A DNA stretch of 43,365 bases, from NCBI GenBank assembly GCA_038850275.1, contig JAWCLZ010000011.1:1-43365 (forward strand), given 5' to 3'. Source of the stretch: JAWCLZ01 sp038850275. GTDB taxonomy: Archaea; Halobacteriota; JAWCLZ01. Within the stretch, counting starts at the first letter, position 1, and each line of letters begins with the position of its first letter. Shown piece after piece: positions 1 through 7,756 of the stretch. Both the position numbers and the translations under genes were made by a program. The notes beneath the pieces were generated by a model. It saw only the letters and a program-made list of their open reading frames with translations. It was not told the DNA's origin and ran no database searches.

Positions 1-2
1 AT

Positions 3-839
3 GGCAGTGCTAGAGTTGCAGGTGGCATTGCAACACTGCATGCTAATTCAGAAGGGATAACTGTATTCTTCCAAAATACAACTGCAAATCCGCTATTCCA
101 AAACCCTGTTTATGGGAGTACTACCATTGTAATTGTTAAAAGCAAATACTATAAAGCTTGGGCGGAGTATATGCAGGAGCGCACTGAATTTCATGGCGTG
201 GTTGCTCACGATAATCTAAGCGAAGTAGCAGCTTATTTAAATTCAAGGCCAGCTCCATCGATGAACTTCACCATCCCGCTTGATATAATTGGTCTAAATA
301 CCTCTAACTCCACGCCAGTCAGCAATTTTACATTTGAATTCTATAATGTGACCAGCAACTTCGAGCTTGAATTAATAGGCAGCAATTCTCAAGGAAGGAA
401 TTTGAGTATCACCATGCAAAAGAAATCAGGAGAGGGGACAGAGGGTATTGCGGTAGCTATATCTTATCAAGAGCAAGCCAAAGAAATTGAAAATTGGGAA
501 GCAGTAAAATGGATTGCAATTGAAAATGAAACAGCCTTTATCAACCTTTTGAATACCTCCATAAATCTAAGTTATACAAGCAATGATAATTCCTGGAGCT
601 GGCTCTATGAAGAGGTACCATATAATAAAAGCTATACAAAAGGCATGCAAATTGATCTACCCCTTGCAATTCAGCATTACTTCCGCTTGCTCGGCCCTAC
701 TTTCACATTTAATTATGGCTCAAAACATCAAGGATTTAATGAAACCTCGGGCAGGGTTTATCTTCAATATGAATGCATGCCTCCTGTGATTACCTTTTTA
801 CATATAGTGGAACATAAAGTGAATTTAAATATAGTATAG
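3..839 (+). CDS. Partial secreted/pilin-like surface protein (DUF7289-like)
   Basis: The frame is open from the left edge, so the 5' end is missing; an internal ATG at 171 is not the real start. The visible part is rich in Asn, Ser and Thr with several N-glycosylation sequons (NTS, NLS, NYT-like), as expected of an extracytoplasmic archaeal protein. The layout, with a VFFQNTTANP-type strand, a conserved KAWAEYMQER segment and a final hydrophobic beta-rich stretch, resembles the DUF7289 proteins found with archaeal type IV pilins; this is a resemblance, not a proven assignment. The N-terminal pilin-like signal that would support it lies outside the window. It ends in TAG, 45 bases before the acyltransferase gene, and its function is unknown. 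Confidence 0.55.
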   Translation, partial: GSARVAGGIATLHANSEGITVFFQNTTANPLFQNPVYGSTTIVIVKSKYYKAWAEYMQERTEFHGVVAHDNLSEVAAYLNSRPAPSMNFTIPLDIIGLNTSNSTPVSNFTFEFYNVTSNFELELIGSNSQGRNLSITMQKKSGEGTEGIAVAISYQEQAKEIENWEAVKWIAIENETAFINLLNTSINLSYTSNDNSWSWLYEEVPYNKSYTKGMQIDLPLAIQHYFRLLGPTFTFNYGSKHQGFNETSGRVYLQYECMPPVITFLHIVEHKVNLNIV

Positions 840-884
840 CTATTTCTAGAAAAACTAATTGCCCATGAATATCTTTTTGAGATT

Positions 885-1370
885 ATGAACGCGAAAAGGC
901 GTTTGAAGAGCTATAAATTCAATACCGAGGTAAATTCACTTTGGTACTGGGATAAAGTGAAAAATCCCATTCGAGTTATGATAAACTTCCTTGTGATCTA
1001 CATCTGCCGTTTCATGCCCTCCCTCAGGCTAAAGAATCTGCTTTATCGAGCTATTGGGATTAAAGTGGGTAGAAACGTAGCTATAGGCTTAGGCGCTATG
1101 TTTGACATCTTTTTCCCAGAATTAATTGAAATAGGCGATAATAGCATAATTGGCTATAACTCAGTGATCCTAGCACACGAGTTTTTAATAAAGGAACTGC
1201 GCGTTGGCGAGGTTAAAATTGGGAGAAATGTACTCATAGGAGCAAATGTAACCATTCTCCCTGGAATTGAAATAGGCGATGGCGTTATTGTTTCTGCTAT
1301 GTCCTTAGTTAATGAAGATTTACCTTCAAATTGCTTCGCAGGTGGAGTGCCAGCTAGGGAGATTAAATGA
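885..1370 (+). CDS. Hexapeptide-repeat (left-handed beta-helix) acyltransferase
   Basis: The 161-residue protein has a short hydrophobic N-terminal part (residues about 30-45) followed by isoleucine-rich hexapeptide repeats typical of LbH acyltransferases of the Maa/WbbJ/CysE type: IGIKVGRNVAIG, IEIGDNSIIG, VKIGRNVLIGANVTIL and a final GGVPAREIK, the usual C-terminal signature. Such enzymes O- or N-acetylate sugars or small metabolites using acetyl-CoA; the substrate cannot be told here. Its stop codon overlaps the ATG of the next gene (ATGA at 1367-1370), so the two are probably translationally coupled. No strong Shine-Dalgarno precedes this start. The neighbouring surface protein makes a role in surface glycan modification plausible, but that is inference. 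Confidence 0.85.
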   Translation: MNAKRRLKSYKFNTEVNSLWYWDKVKNPIRVMINFLVIYICRFMPSLRLKNLLYRAIGIKVGRNVAIGLGAMFDIFFPELIEIGDNSIIGYNSVILAHEFLIKELRVGEVKIGRNVLIGANVTILPGIEIGDGVIVSAMSLVNEDLPSNCFAGGVPAREIK

Positions 1371-1966
1371 AGCTGGGAGTTAAAATAAACCTCTGGGGAA
1401 AACTTGCGTCAGAGAAAGGACTTTCTATTATTGCAGCTATAAACGCAGGTGGAACTATATTTGGATTCTATTACTATCACGATCAACTAATGAACACCTG
1501 GCCTTTGCTATGGATCTTCATCCCAGACTGCCCACTCTACACCTTTTTTTTCTTAATCTGGTATTTCTCAAAATTAACTCATAGAGAGAATCATTTATTC
1601 AGCCTTCTAACTGCAACTGGCTTGATGAAATATGGATTCTGGACAATATTTGTGATCGCTCTATATCGCGATTATTTCCTAAGCTATAATTACCTCTTGT
1701 ATGCCTCTCTCTTCATCCTCCACATTGGCATGGCACTTGAATCGATTTTAATTCTACCAAGCATTGAAACTGGAAAAATACGAGTTCTCGCCGTCCTCCT
1801 ATGGTTTTTACTTAATGATTATGTTGATTACTTTCTAAATACATATCCCTCTATTCCAACTTCTTATTTAGATTTAATAAGAAATATCACCATAGCCTCC
1901 ACCTTCACCTGCGTGGCAATTGCAATTCTCCTTGCGAGAAAACTTGCTCATCTACGAGCATATTGA
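1367..1966 (+). CDS. DUF1405 family integral membrane protein
   Basis: The 199-residue, very hydrophobic protein has about five or six predicted membrane segments. Family hallmarks are an N-terminal NAGGTIFGFYYY stretch, a PDCPLYTFFF motif near residue 55 and LMKYGFWT near residue 87, matching DUF1405 (the YpjA-like family of archaea and Bacilli), whose function is unknown. Length agrees with the family. It starts inside the stop codon of the acyltransferase gene (ATGA overlap). Its 3' end overlaps the end of the convergent cbiA-like gene by 19 bases, leaving no room for a terminator between them. Confidence 0.8.
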   Translation: MKLGVKINLWGKLASEKGLSIIAAINAGGTIFGFYYYHDQLMNTWPLLWIFIPDCPLYTFFFLIWYFSKLTHRENHLFSLLTATGLMKYGFWTIFVIALYRDYFLSYNYLLYASLFILHIGMALESILILPSIETGKIRVLAVLLWFLLNDYVDYFLNTYPSIPTSYLDLIRNITIASTFTCVAIAILLARKLAHLRAY

Positions 1967-3117
1967 GCACTTGCTTGGCAAAATCTCTCAAAAAACTTGG
2001 GATGAGCAACACCGTGAATATGGGTGTATTGAGCTAATGTGTTCTGCACCACTACACCATCTTTCCTCTCAGCAATTCCCTCCCCGCGTTTTACTTCAAA
2101 TGCAAATTTTACATCGCTATCTACATATGCACGTGAAAAATGATATTCATGGCCTCTTAGTATATCGCCTTTCTCCGCGATGATGCAGTTCTCTATAGCT
2201 TTTAACTCCACATAGCCAGCTATTTTCTCCTGCATCTTTATATCCACTGGCACAGCGCTTGCCATCATATATCTCTTGCCTTTGATCTCGATCCCTCTAG
2301 ATAGATAAATTAAACCGCCGCATTCTCCATATATTGGCATGCCATCTTCAGCTGCTTTTTTAATCTCTCGAAGTAATTGCTTATTCCTAGAGAGCTGCTC
2401 AGCATATAACTCCGGATAGCCCCCGCCTATTAACAGCCCATTTACCATAGGGAGTTCATCATTCAAAGGAGAGAAATATATAATTTGAGCTCTCCTCATG
2501 AGTTCTTCCAAGTTATAAGGATAATAAAAGCAAAAAGCTTGATCCCTTGCCACTCCAATCACGGGCTTATCTTCAACTTCATTCTGAGTTCTTTTAACTT
2601 CAAATTCGCACTCCGTAGCTAGCTTAATAATCCCCTCGATGTCTAGATATCGAGCGATCTCGAGGAGCCTTTCCACCTCTAAATTTAAATCCTCAAATCC
2701 AGCAGCTATTTGTTTTCTCTTCACCTCTACCTCTGGGAGATAAGGTATTCTCCCAAGCAGGGTTTTCCCAGTGGTGACTTGAATTATTTCATTGCACTCA
2801 ACAACAGCTATCACAGGTAAATTTAAAACCTCTGCTACTTCATTGCTTGCAGCAATATCTCCACCTTCGACCACTGCGAAGTCAAACTCCTCTTTTTTCC
2901 TAGAATAAATATATCTAACTCCCTCTCTACCCATGGTATAGATATCAAGGTTTTCAGCAGCTGTTTTCGCAAGCAAGGAGTGATGACTTGGATGTGCGTA
3001 GTCCACGGTTATTTTAAATGGCATCACTCTATATCCCATTTTCTTAAGCCAAGCTATCAAGGAAAGTGCAATAGCTGCCTTCTGCCTATTGCTCCCAGCT
3101 ATGATTAATCCCTTCAC
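1948..3117 (-). CDS. CbiA-like a,c-diamide synthase homologue with degenerate P-loop
   Basis: Cobyrinic acid a,c-diamide synthases (CbiA/CobB) and the related Ni-sirohydrochlorin enzyme CfbB amidate two acetate side chains using ATP and glutamine. This 389-residue protein has the two-domain order of the family. The C-terminal class I glutamine amidotransferase domain looks intact: the Cys nucleophile in YGECGGLIYLS, GGGYPELY before it, and the GHEYHFS histidine. The N-terminal synthetase domain does not. Where CbiA has GTSSGVGKTT, residues 8-15 read GSNRQKAA, two residues shorter and lacking Gly-Lys-Thr, and the usual EGVMGLYDG segment reads VVEGGDIAAS. Only VDYAHPSHHS is recognisable. It is also shorter than usual. 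The GTG start at 3117 overlaps the TGA of cbiP (GTGA), which fixes the N-terminus. It may be a divergent or catalytically altered paralogue rather than a working CbiA. Confidence 0.75.
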   Translation of the reverse strand: MKGLIIAGSNRQKAAIALSLIAWLKKMGYRVMPFKITVDYAHPSHHSLLAKTAAENLDIYTMGREGVRYIYSRKKEEFDFAVVEGGDIAASNEVAEVLNLPVIAVVECNEIIQVTTGKTLLGRIPYLPEVEVKRKQIAAGFEDLNLEVERLLEIARYLDIEGIIKLATECEFEVKRTQNEVEDKPVIGVARDQAFCFYYPYNLEELMRRAQIIYFSPLNDELPMVNGLLIGGGYPELYAEQLSRNKQLLREIKKAAEDGMPIYGECGGLIYLSRGIEIKGKRYMMASAVPVDIKMQEKIAGYVELKAIENCIIAEKGDILRGHEYHFSRAYVDSDVKFAFEVKRGEGIAERKDGVVVQNTLAQYTHIHGVAHPKFFERFCQASAQYARR

Positions 3118-4577
3118 GCGTTCACTCCTGCTATTTTAAAGATCTCATTCATATCCACGCTGCGCATTACCAAATCTGCAAGTGCCTTAAAGGGATCTGC
3201 TTTATCTCTATATCTATATAGGTCAATCTCGCATCCCTTTCGCTCTTTTAAGTACTGCAGGAGAGCAAGTCTGAGGTGATCATTTTCAAATAAGCCATGG
3301 AGATATGTCCCGAAAATCAATCCTGAGTCATCGATGCAGCCATCGCTGCCAAAGATATGCCTACTAGGTTGAGTTTCAGTTACTCCCATGTGTATTTCAT
3401 AGCCCCGTATATATCTACCCTTAATTCGACCTAAGATTGGCCCATGGCCTCGAATTTTCTTGCGCACTTGCCTCGTTTGCTTTTCATAGCGCTCGAATTT
3501 AGTTATAGCTGGAAGCAATCCCAAGCCGCGTATCATTGTTTTTTTATCCCCCTCGATTGATTCATCTATTATAACCTCGCCTAGAATTTGATACCCCCCG
3601 CAGATTCCAATTATGGGAATTTTACCAGCTAAACTCAAAATTTGCTCATCCATCTTTGCTTCTCGAAGAGCCTGCAAATCAGCTATGGTATTCTTTGTGC
3701 CTGGAATGATTATTGCATCTGGATTGCCTAAGTCCTCGTTTAAGTCAACATAGCGCACGCTTACCTCTTTCTCAAGTGGCTCGAAGTCTGTGAAGTTAGA
3801 AATTCTAGGGAGCTTAATAACTGCAATCTCAATTGGAGATCTCCTTCTCTTCTTCTCACCGAGGGATACTGAGTCCTCAGAGGGGATATCTATATTTGAA
3901 TAGGGAATTACACCTAGTACTTTAACCCCAGTTAATCTCTCAAGCTTCCTCAACCCAGGTTCTAAGATCTTGATATCGCCTCGAAATTTATTAATGATGA
4001 ATCCCTTAACGAGTTTTCTTTCATCTCTTCTTAGCAATGCCAAGCTGCCATATAAACTAGCGAAGACACCCCCTCTCTCGATATCGCCAACTAGAATAAC
4101 AGGTGCTTTAACAAGCTTTGCAACCCTCATATTAACTATATCTCTATCATAAAGATTGATCTCAGCAGTGCCACCTGCGCCTTCTATTATTATTAAATCA
4201 AATTTCCTGCTCAATCTATCCAAAGCAGTTTTAACTATTTCTATGATTTCATGGATATCCTTATAATACTCCCCAGCTCTTCGATCAGCATAAGGCTTTC
4301 CAAGCACCACTACTTGTGCAAGCATATCTCCCTTTGGCTTAAGCAGCACTGGATTCATATCCACCTCTGGTTCAATTCCAGCGGCTTTTGCCTGTATAGC
4401 TTGAGCAATTCCAATTTCAAAGCCATCCTTGGTTACCCAAGAATTGAGACTCATATTCTGCGCTTTAAAAGGCGCTACTTTAATACCACGATCAGCGAAG
4501 ATCTTGCAAAATGCAGTTACCAAAGTGCTCTTACCAACGTGAGAGGCAGTTCCCTGTACCATGAGATACTTAGCCAT
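3114..4577 (-). CDS. cbiP: Cobyric acid synthase
   Basis: CbiP/CobQ amidates carboxyl groups b, d, e and g of adenosylcobyrinic acid a,c-diamide with glutamine and ATP, late in corrin-ring synthesis in the cytoplasm. Of 487 residues, the N-terminal dethiobiotin-synthetase-like domain carries an intact P-loop (GTASHVGKS, residues 9-17), the family motif FKAQNMSLNSW near 38-48, and DMNPVLLKP. The C-terminal glutamine amidotransferase domain has GICGGYQILG with the Cys nucleophile and HGLFEND with the catalytic His. Length fits the family. It is the first gene of a two-gene unit with the cbiA-like gene, with a 4-base stop/start overlap. An AT-rich promoter-like stretch lies upstream at 4580-4625. 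This contrasts with its partner, whose P-loop is lost. Confidence 0.95.
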   Translation of the reverse strand: MAKYLMVQGTASHVGKSTLVTAFCKIFADRGIKVAPFKAQNMSLNSWVTKDGFEIGIAQAIQAKAAGIEPEVDMNPVLLKPKGDMLAQVVVLGKPYADRRAGEYYKDIHEIIEIVKTALDRLSRKFDLIIIEGAGGTAEINLYDRDIVNMRVAKLVKAPVILVGDIERGGVFASLYGSLALLRRDERKLVKGFIINKFRGDIKILEPGLRKLERLTGVKVLGVIPYSNIDIPSEDSVSLGEKKRRRSPIEIAVIKLPRISNFTDFEPLEKEVSVRYVDLNEDLGNPDAIIIPGTKNTIADLQALREAKMDEQILSLAGKIPIIGICGGYQILGEVIIDESIEGDKKTMIRGLGLLPAITKFERYEKQTRQVRKKIRGHGPILGRIKGRYIRGYEIHMGVTETQPSRHIFGSDGCIDDSGLIFGTYLHGLFENDHLRLALLQYLKERKGCEIDLYRYRDKADPFKALADLVMRSVDMNEIFKIAGVNA

Positions 4578-4634
4578 GGAGAATAAAAATTATTTTTTTT
4601 AGCATTTTTAATATTTTGTTTTTCTTTTCAGTAG

Positions 4635-6143
4635 TTAATGCCTAATGGTTATGCGATAGGCATAGTTCCCTGTGGTCTCATAGTTTCCAGAATTATCTAT
4701 TGCTGCAATGTAAAATTCAACAGTGGAGTTGATAGCCTCAGGTTGAATGTTGATTTTAATGCCATATAATTCCTCTGCAAAGCCATATCCACCTATTGGT
4801 TGAATTGCATATTTCCTCGAAACTTCCATTTCCCTGTAGTTCCACTTAGAACCATTTATGCTATAGACGAGGAGAACTTTATGTAAAGCGCTTTCTTTAT
4901 CGCAAGCTATGGCATTGATATTTAAAGTCTTATTTAATTCAACTTTTTCTAGTTTCACAACTGGCTTCTTATAATCAGCAAGCTTAATTAAAGTAGTTGG
5001 ATTTGCAACCACATATATTTCTCCATATCCAACGCTTACTTTTGGGGTCCAGATCTCTTTCTCTATAAGTTTGAACTCGCTGAGTTTTACACTGCCCCCC
5101 CACAATAAATATATTTTATTATAACCATCTTTAACAGGCACTATAACTACGTCTTCAGAAGCTAAAGGCCTTCCTCCATTTTCCTCTTTTTCAAACGTGT
5201 AATTTCCAATAAGAGTGCCATCGAAATTTAAAATATATAGGTTTCGAGGTCTCTCTCCTATTCCCCTCACAGCGTATATACTGCGATTGCTAACTGCTAT
5301 ATAAGAATTGGTGTTAACATCGCTAGATATCCCAAGAGATTTTTTCCATATAAGCTTTCCTTCTTTTGAAACAGCCAATATATTGCCTTGCGAGTCAGCT
5401 AAAAACAGCTTTCCATTTTTGTAGGAAGGGGTGCTTAGCATTGCATTGTGTTCAAAAACCCATTGCTTTTCCCCTGTATTTGAATTAAGAGCATATAGTT
5501 TTTTAGAGGCCTCTGAGGTTGAAAATAGAATGCCATCTCCATGAGCTAAGCCTCTAACATTTGCCTCAGTTCTGCTGCGCCACTTAAGAACGCCATCTTC
5601 AGAAACACAATAGATATATCCAGCATCACTAACGCTTCCAACATAGATTTTTCCATCGGCTACTATTAAATTAGAAGTTACCTTTGATGGCTCAGTTGGT
5701 GCTTCAGATTCAAGTTTAACTTTCCAAATGAGGTTGCCATTATCTTTATCAAGAGCTATAAGATATGCATCTTGCTCCCCAGCTGAAGAAGAAGTTCCAA
5801 TATATAGATATTTTCCAATGCCATAGGCTTCAACGAATCTCATTAAACCAAGAGCCCTCCACTTAGCTAATGGCTGGGGATATGAAATTGCTCTTCCCTC
5901 TAAGGTGCCTGAGTATACCTCAACTCCCCATATGAGTGCTCCATCGCTTCTATTGAGAGCATATACTCCTTGATGATCAGCTAAGAAGATTTTATCTCCT
6001 TCAACAACTGCCTCCGCTAGTTCTCCTCCTACATTAGCTGAGATATTAACGATGTAGATGATTTCTGGCACTCTTGGAAGATTTGAGGCATAATAGGCAT
6101 CTGTTTTTTCATTATTTTTCTCCATAGCCCACGAGAGTTTCAA
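4635..6143 (-). CDS. PQQ-like beta-propeller repeat protein (body of a frameshifted lipoprotein gene)
   Basis: The reading frame begins at a TTG (6143), but the real N-terminus is probably further upstream in another frame (see 6197-6292). The protein consists of repeats of the PQQ/quinoprotein beta-propeller type: FLADHQGVYALNRSDGALIW, LIALDKDNGNLIWKV, YCVSEDGVLKWRS, YALNSNTGEKQWVF, ILAVSKEGKLIWK. A C-terminal domain of roughly 90 residues resembles an Ig-like/CARDB fold (VYSINGSKWNYREMEV). Such proteins are usually extracytoplasmic scaffolds or BamB-like; no PQQ-dependent catalytic residues are evident. It sits between the cobalamin genes cbiP and cbiB, so a link to corrinoid uptake is possible but unsupported. 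No good Shine-Dalgarno precedes the TTG, which argues that this start is an artefact of the frameshift. Confidence 0.75.
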   Translation of the reverse strand: MKLSWAMEKNNEKTDAYYASNLPRVPEIIYIVNISANVGGELAEAVVEGDKIFLADHQGVYALNRSDGALIWGVEVYSGTLEGRAISYPQPLAKWRALGLMRFVEAYGIGKYLYIGTSSSAGEQDAYLIALDKDNGNLIWKVKLESEAPTEPSKVTSNLIVADGKIYVGSVSDAGYIYCVSEDGVLKWRSRTEANVRGLAHGDGILFSTSEASKKLYALNSNTGEKQWVFEHNAMLSTPSYKNGKLFLADSQGNILAVSKEGKLIWKKSLGISSDVNTNSYIAVSNRSIYAVRGIGERPRNLYILNFDGTLIGNYTFEKEENGGRPLASEDVVIVPVKDGYNKIYLLWGGSVKLSEFKLIEKEIWTPKVSVGYGEIYVVANPTTLIKLADYKKPVVKLEKVELNKTLNINAIACDKESALHKVLLVYSINGSKWNYREMEVSRKYAIQPIGGYGFAEELYGIKINIQPEAINSTVEFYIAAIDNSGNYETTGNYAYRITIRH

Positions 6144-6196
6144 GGGATAGAACTCAATTGGAATGCTTTCAGGTTCTTTTGAGGGGGATATCTCCT

Positions 6197-6292
6197 CTAA
6201 TTTAACTCTAATCCTTCAGGGGTTTTAACACAACCAGCGATGAATATAACAAATATCATAAATAAAAGGAAAATGATCCCATGCTTTGCCAT
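6197..6292 (-). pseudogene. Detached lipoprotein signal peptide of the beta-propeller gene (single-base frameshift)
   Basis: Reading from the ATG at 6292 gives a 31-residue peptide: a short basic start (MAKHG), a hydrophobic run and the lipobox FIAGC, then VKTPEG and a TAG stop at 6197-6199. The adjacent -1 frame then runs on without a stop into the propeller ORF (RVKLEEISPSKEP...). Adding a single base near 6205-6212 would fuse both into one secreted lipoprotein gene of about 550 residues. This is either a recent frameshift mutation or a sequencing/assembly error; sequence alone cannot decide. Confidence 0.7.
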
Positions 6293-6317
6293 TCCAAATT
6301 CAATTGTAATCGATCAA

Positions 6318-6330
6318 CATATATATTTTT
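6318..6330 (-). promoter_or_regulatory. TATA-like box upstream of the lipoprotein start
   Basis: On the minus strand this reads AAAAATATATATG, about 26-38 bases before the ATG at 6292. That spacing fits an archaeal promoter giving a very short leader, and it supports 6292 rather than 6143 as the original gene start. Confidence 0.45.
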
Positions 6331-6483
6331 CGCAGAAGAATATTTAAGTAGAATATTTAAGTAGGAAAGCAAGAATTGCCCTCTTTTATCCATGCTAAAA
6401 TTTAGCGAAATATAAAGCTTAGACTAGGAAATATAAAGCTTAAAATTGGGATAAATTAATCGAGAGAAGCTGGAGAAAAGTTG

Positions 6484-7416
6484 ATGAATCCCGTAGATGC
6501 TGCCGTTATATTGCTGCTTGCGATTCTCTGGGATTTAACTCTTGGTGAGCCGCCATCTTTTCTCCACCCAGTGGTGTGGATTGGAAGAGCGATTGATTTC
6601 CTCCAGCGTAGAGCACCATCTAGCTGGCGAAGGCTATATGGCACTTGCATAGCTATTTTCTTAATTTGCTTTATAGCTTCAATGGGCTATCTTGGAGTGG
6701 AGCTATTGCTTTCTTTCAATTATTTGCTTGGGATTTTATGCAGTGCTTTTCTCCTCAAGAGTACCTTTGCATTAAAAAGCTTGGTTCAAGCAGCTGATAG
6801 GGTTGCCAATTCACTTGAGATGGGAGATATTGAAATTGCAAGACAGCATTTACACTGGCTATGTAGCCGAGATGCAAGTGAATTAACTCACCATGGGATT
6901 GCTTCAGCTGCCATTGAGTCCTGTGGCGAGAATTATGTAGATGCTATTCTCTCCCCAGTTTTCTATTATACGCTTTTCAGCTTCTTTGGCCTAGGGGTCT
7001 TTGCTGCCCTTGCTTTTAAAGTGACAAGCACTCTTGATTCAATGATTGGCTATAAATCTGAGCCATTTAAAGACATTGGTTTCTTCGCTGCAAAACTTGA
7101 TGATCTATTGAATTTTCCAACCGCTAGGATCTCAATTTTTTTACTATCCCTCGCTTCTTTTTCCAAGAGAGCTATTGTAATTGCTCTGAGAGATGGAGGT
7201 AAAACCGCTAGCCCGAATTCAGGTTATCCAATGGCTGCACTTGCAGGTGCCCTTGAAGTTAAGCTGCAAAAAAGCAGTCCTGAGGAGAGCTATGTACTGG
7301 GAGGGGAATTTAAAGTGCCTTTGCATAGGGATATTAAAAGAGCAGTGAATATTGTGAAGCGTGCTTCGCTAGCTAGCTTTGCTTTTTCATTTATTGCTTT
7401 TATGTTCATGTATTGA
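6484..7416 (+). CDS. cbiB: Adenosylcobinamide-phosphate synthase
   Basis: CbiB/CobD attaches the aminopropanol arm to adenosylcobyric acid in the membrane-associated nucleotide-loop branch of cobalamin synthesis. The 310-residue, largely hydrophobic protein shows family motifs from the start: LAILWDLTLGEPPSFLHPVVWIG, then SRDASELTHHGIASAAIESCGENYVDAILSPVFYY in the middle and SPNSGYPMAALAGAL toward the end. I place the start at ATG 6484 rather than the TTG three bases earlier; a GGAG site (about 6471-6474) lies upstream. It is transcribed away from the cbiP unit, so the cobalamin genes here lie on both strands around the lipoprotein gene. Confidence 0.93.
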   Translation: MNPVDAAVILLLAILWDLTLGEPPSFLHPVVWIGRAIDFLQRRAPSSWRRLYGTCIAIFLICFIASMGYLGVELLLSFNYLLGILCSAFLLKSTFALKSLVQAADRVANSLEMGDIEIARQHLHWLCSRDASELTHHGIASAAIESCGENYVDAILSPVFYYTLFSFFGLGVFAALAFKVTSTLDSMIGYKSEPFKDIGFFAAKLDDLLNFPTARISIFLLSLASFSKRAIVIALRDGGKTASPNSGYPMAALAGALEVKLQKSSPEESYVLGGEFKVPLHRDIKRAVNIVKRASLASFAFSFIAFMFMY

Positions 7417-7493
7417 TTTTTCAGCTTAAAATAAATTAAAATAAAAAATAATGTAGAAAAAATTTTTAATATTGGAATTTTGCATAATATACT

Positions 7494-7545
7494 TGACCGT
7501 GAGTTTAGTTTTTTAAACCTCCTTACCTCCTTACTCTCACGGTCA
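7494..7545. other. Perfect 10-bp inverted repeat with pyrimidine-rich loop (terminator or small RNA candidate)
   Basis: TGACCGTGAG (7494-7503) pairs perfectly with CTCACGGTCA (7536-7545) around a 32-base loop. The loop holds two tandem copies of ACCTCCTT (7517-7532), on the plus strand complementary to Shine-Dalgarno sequence. A T-run follows at about 7553-7560. It lies between the convergent cbiB and 51-aa genes, and the right arm contains the TGA stop of the latter. A related element lies at 19487-19563. It could be a bidirectional terminator, a 3'-UTR structure or a small RNA. Confidence 0.6.
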
Positions 7546-7698
7546 TTTCCTACTTTTTTTCAAATGCCTTTTTATTTTTTCCTCGAAAATTATGTCCTCC
7601 ACTGTGAAATCATAAGATCGCTTGTTCCACAGCCAGTCTTCTTTCTCACTCCTTGAATGAAATTTCCTTACTAGTTCACAATAATCCATCCCACTCAT
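7543..7698 (-). CDS. Small basic protein, 51 residues, unknown
   Basis: An ATG at 7698 opens a 51-codon frame ending in TGA at 7543-7545. The product is charged and Lys/Arg-rich at its C-terminus (EEKIKRHLKKSRK), with a Trp pair (DWLWNKRSYDF) in the middle, no membrane segment and no cysteine pairs. I do not recognise a family. Support for it being real: a TATA-like stretch (CATATTTAAAATTAAG on the minus strand, about 7718-7733) upstream, a position 58 bases after nfi on the same strand, and a stop codon that coincides with the edge of a strong hairpin. Against: it is short and has no clear Shine-Dalgarno. Confidence 0.45.
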   Translation of the reverse strand: MSGMDYCELVRKFHSRSEKEDWLWNKRSYDFTVEDIIFEEKIKRHLKKSRK

Positions 7699-7756
7699 AT
7701 TTTAAATTCATTTAACTTAATTTTAAATATGTTTTGCTTTTTACCTAGTTGCTTTT

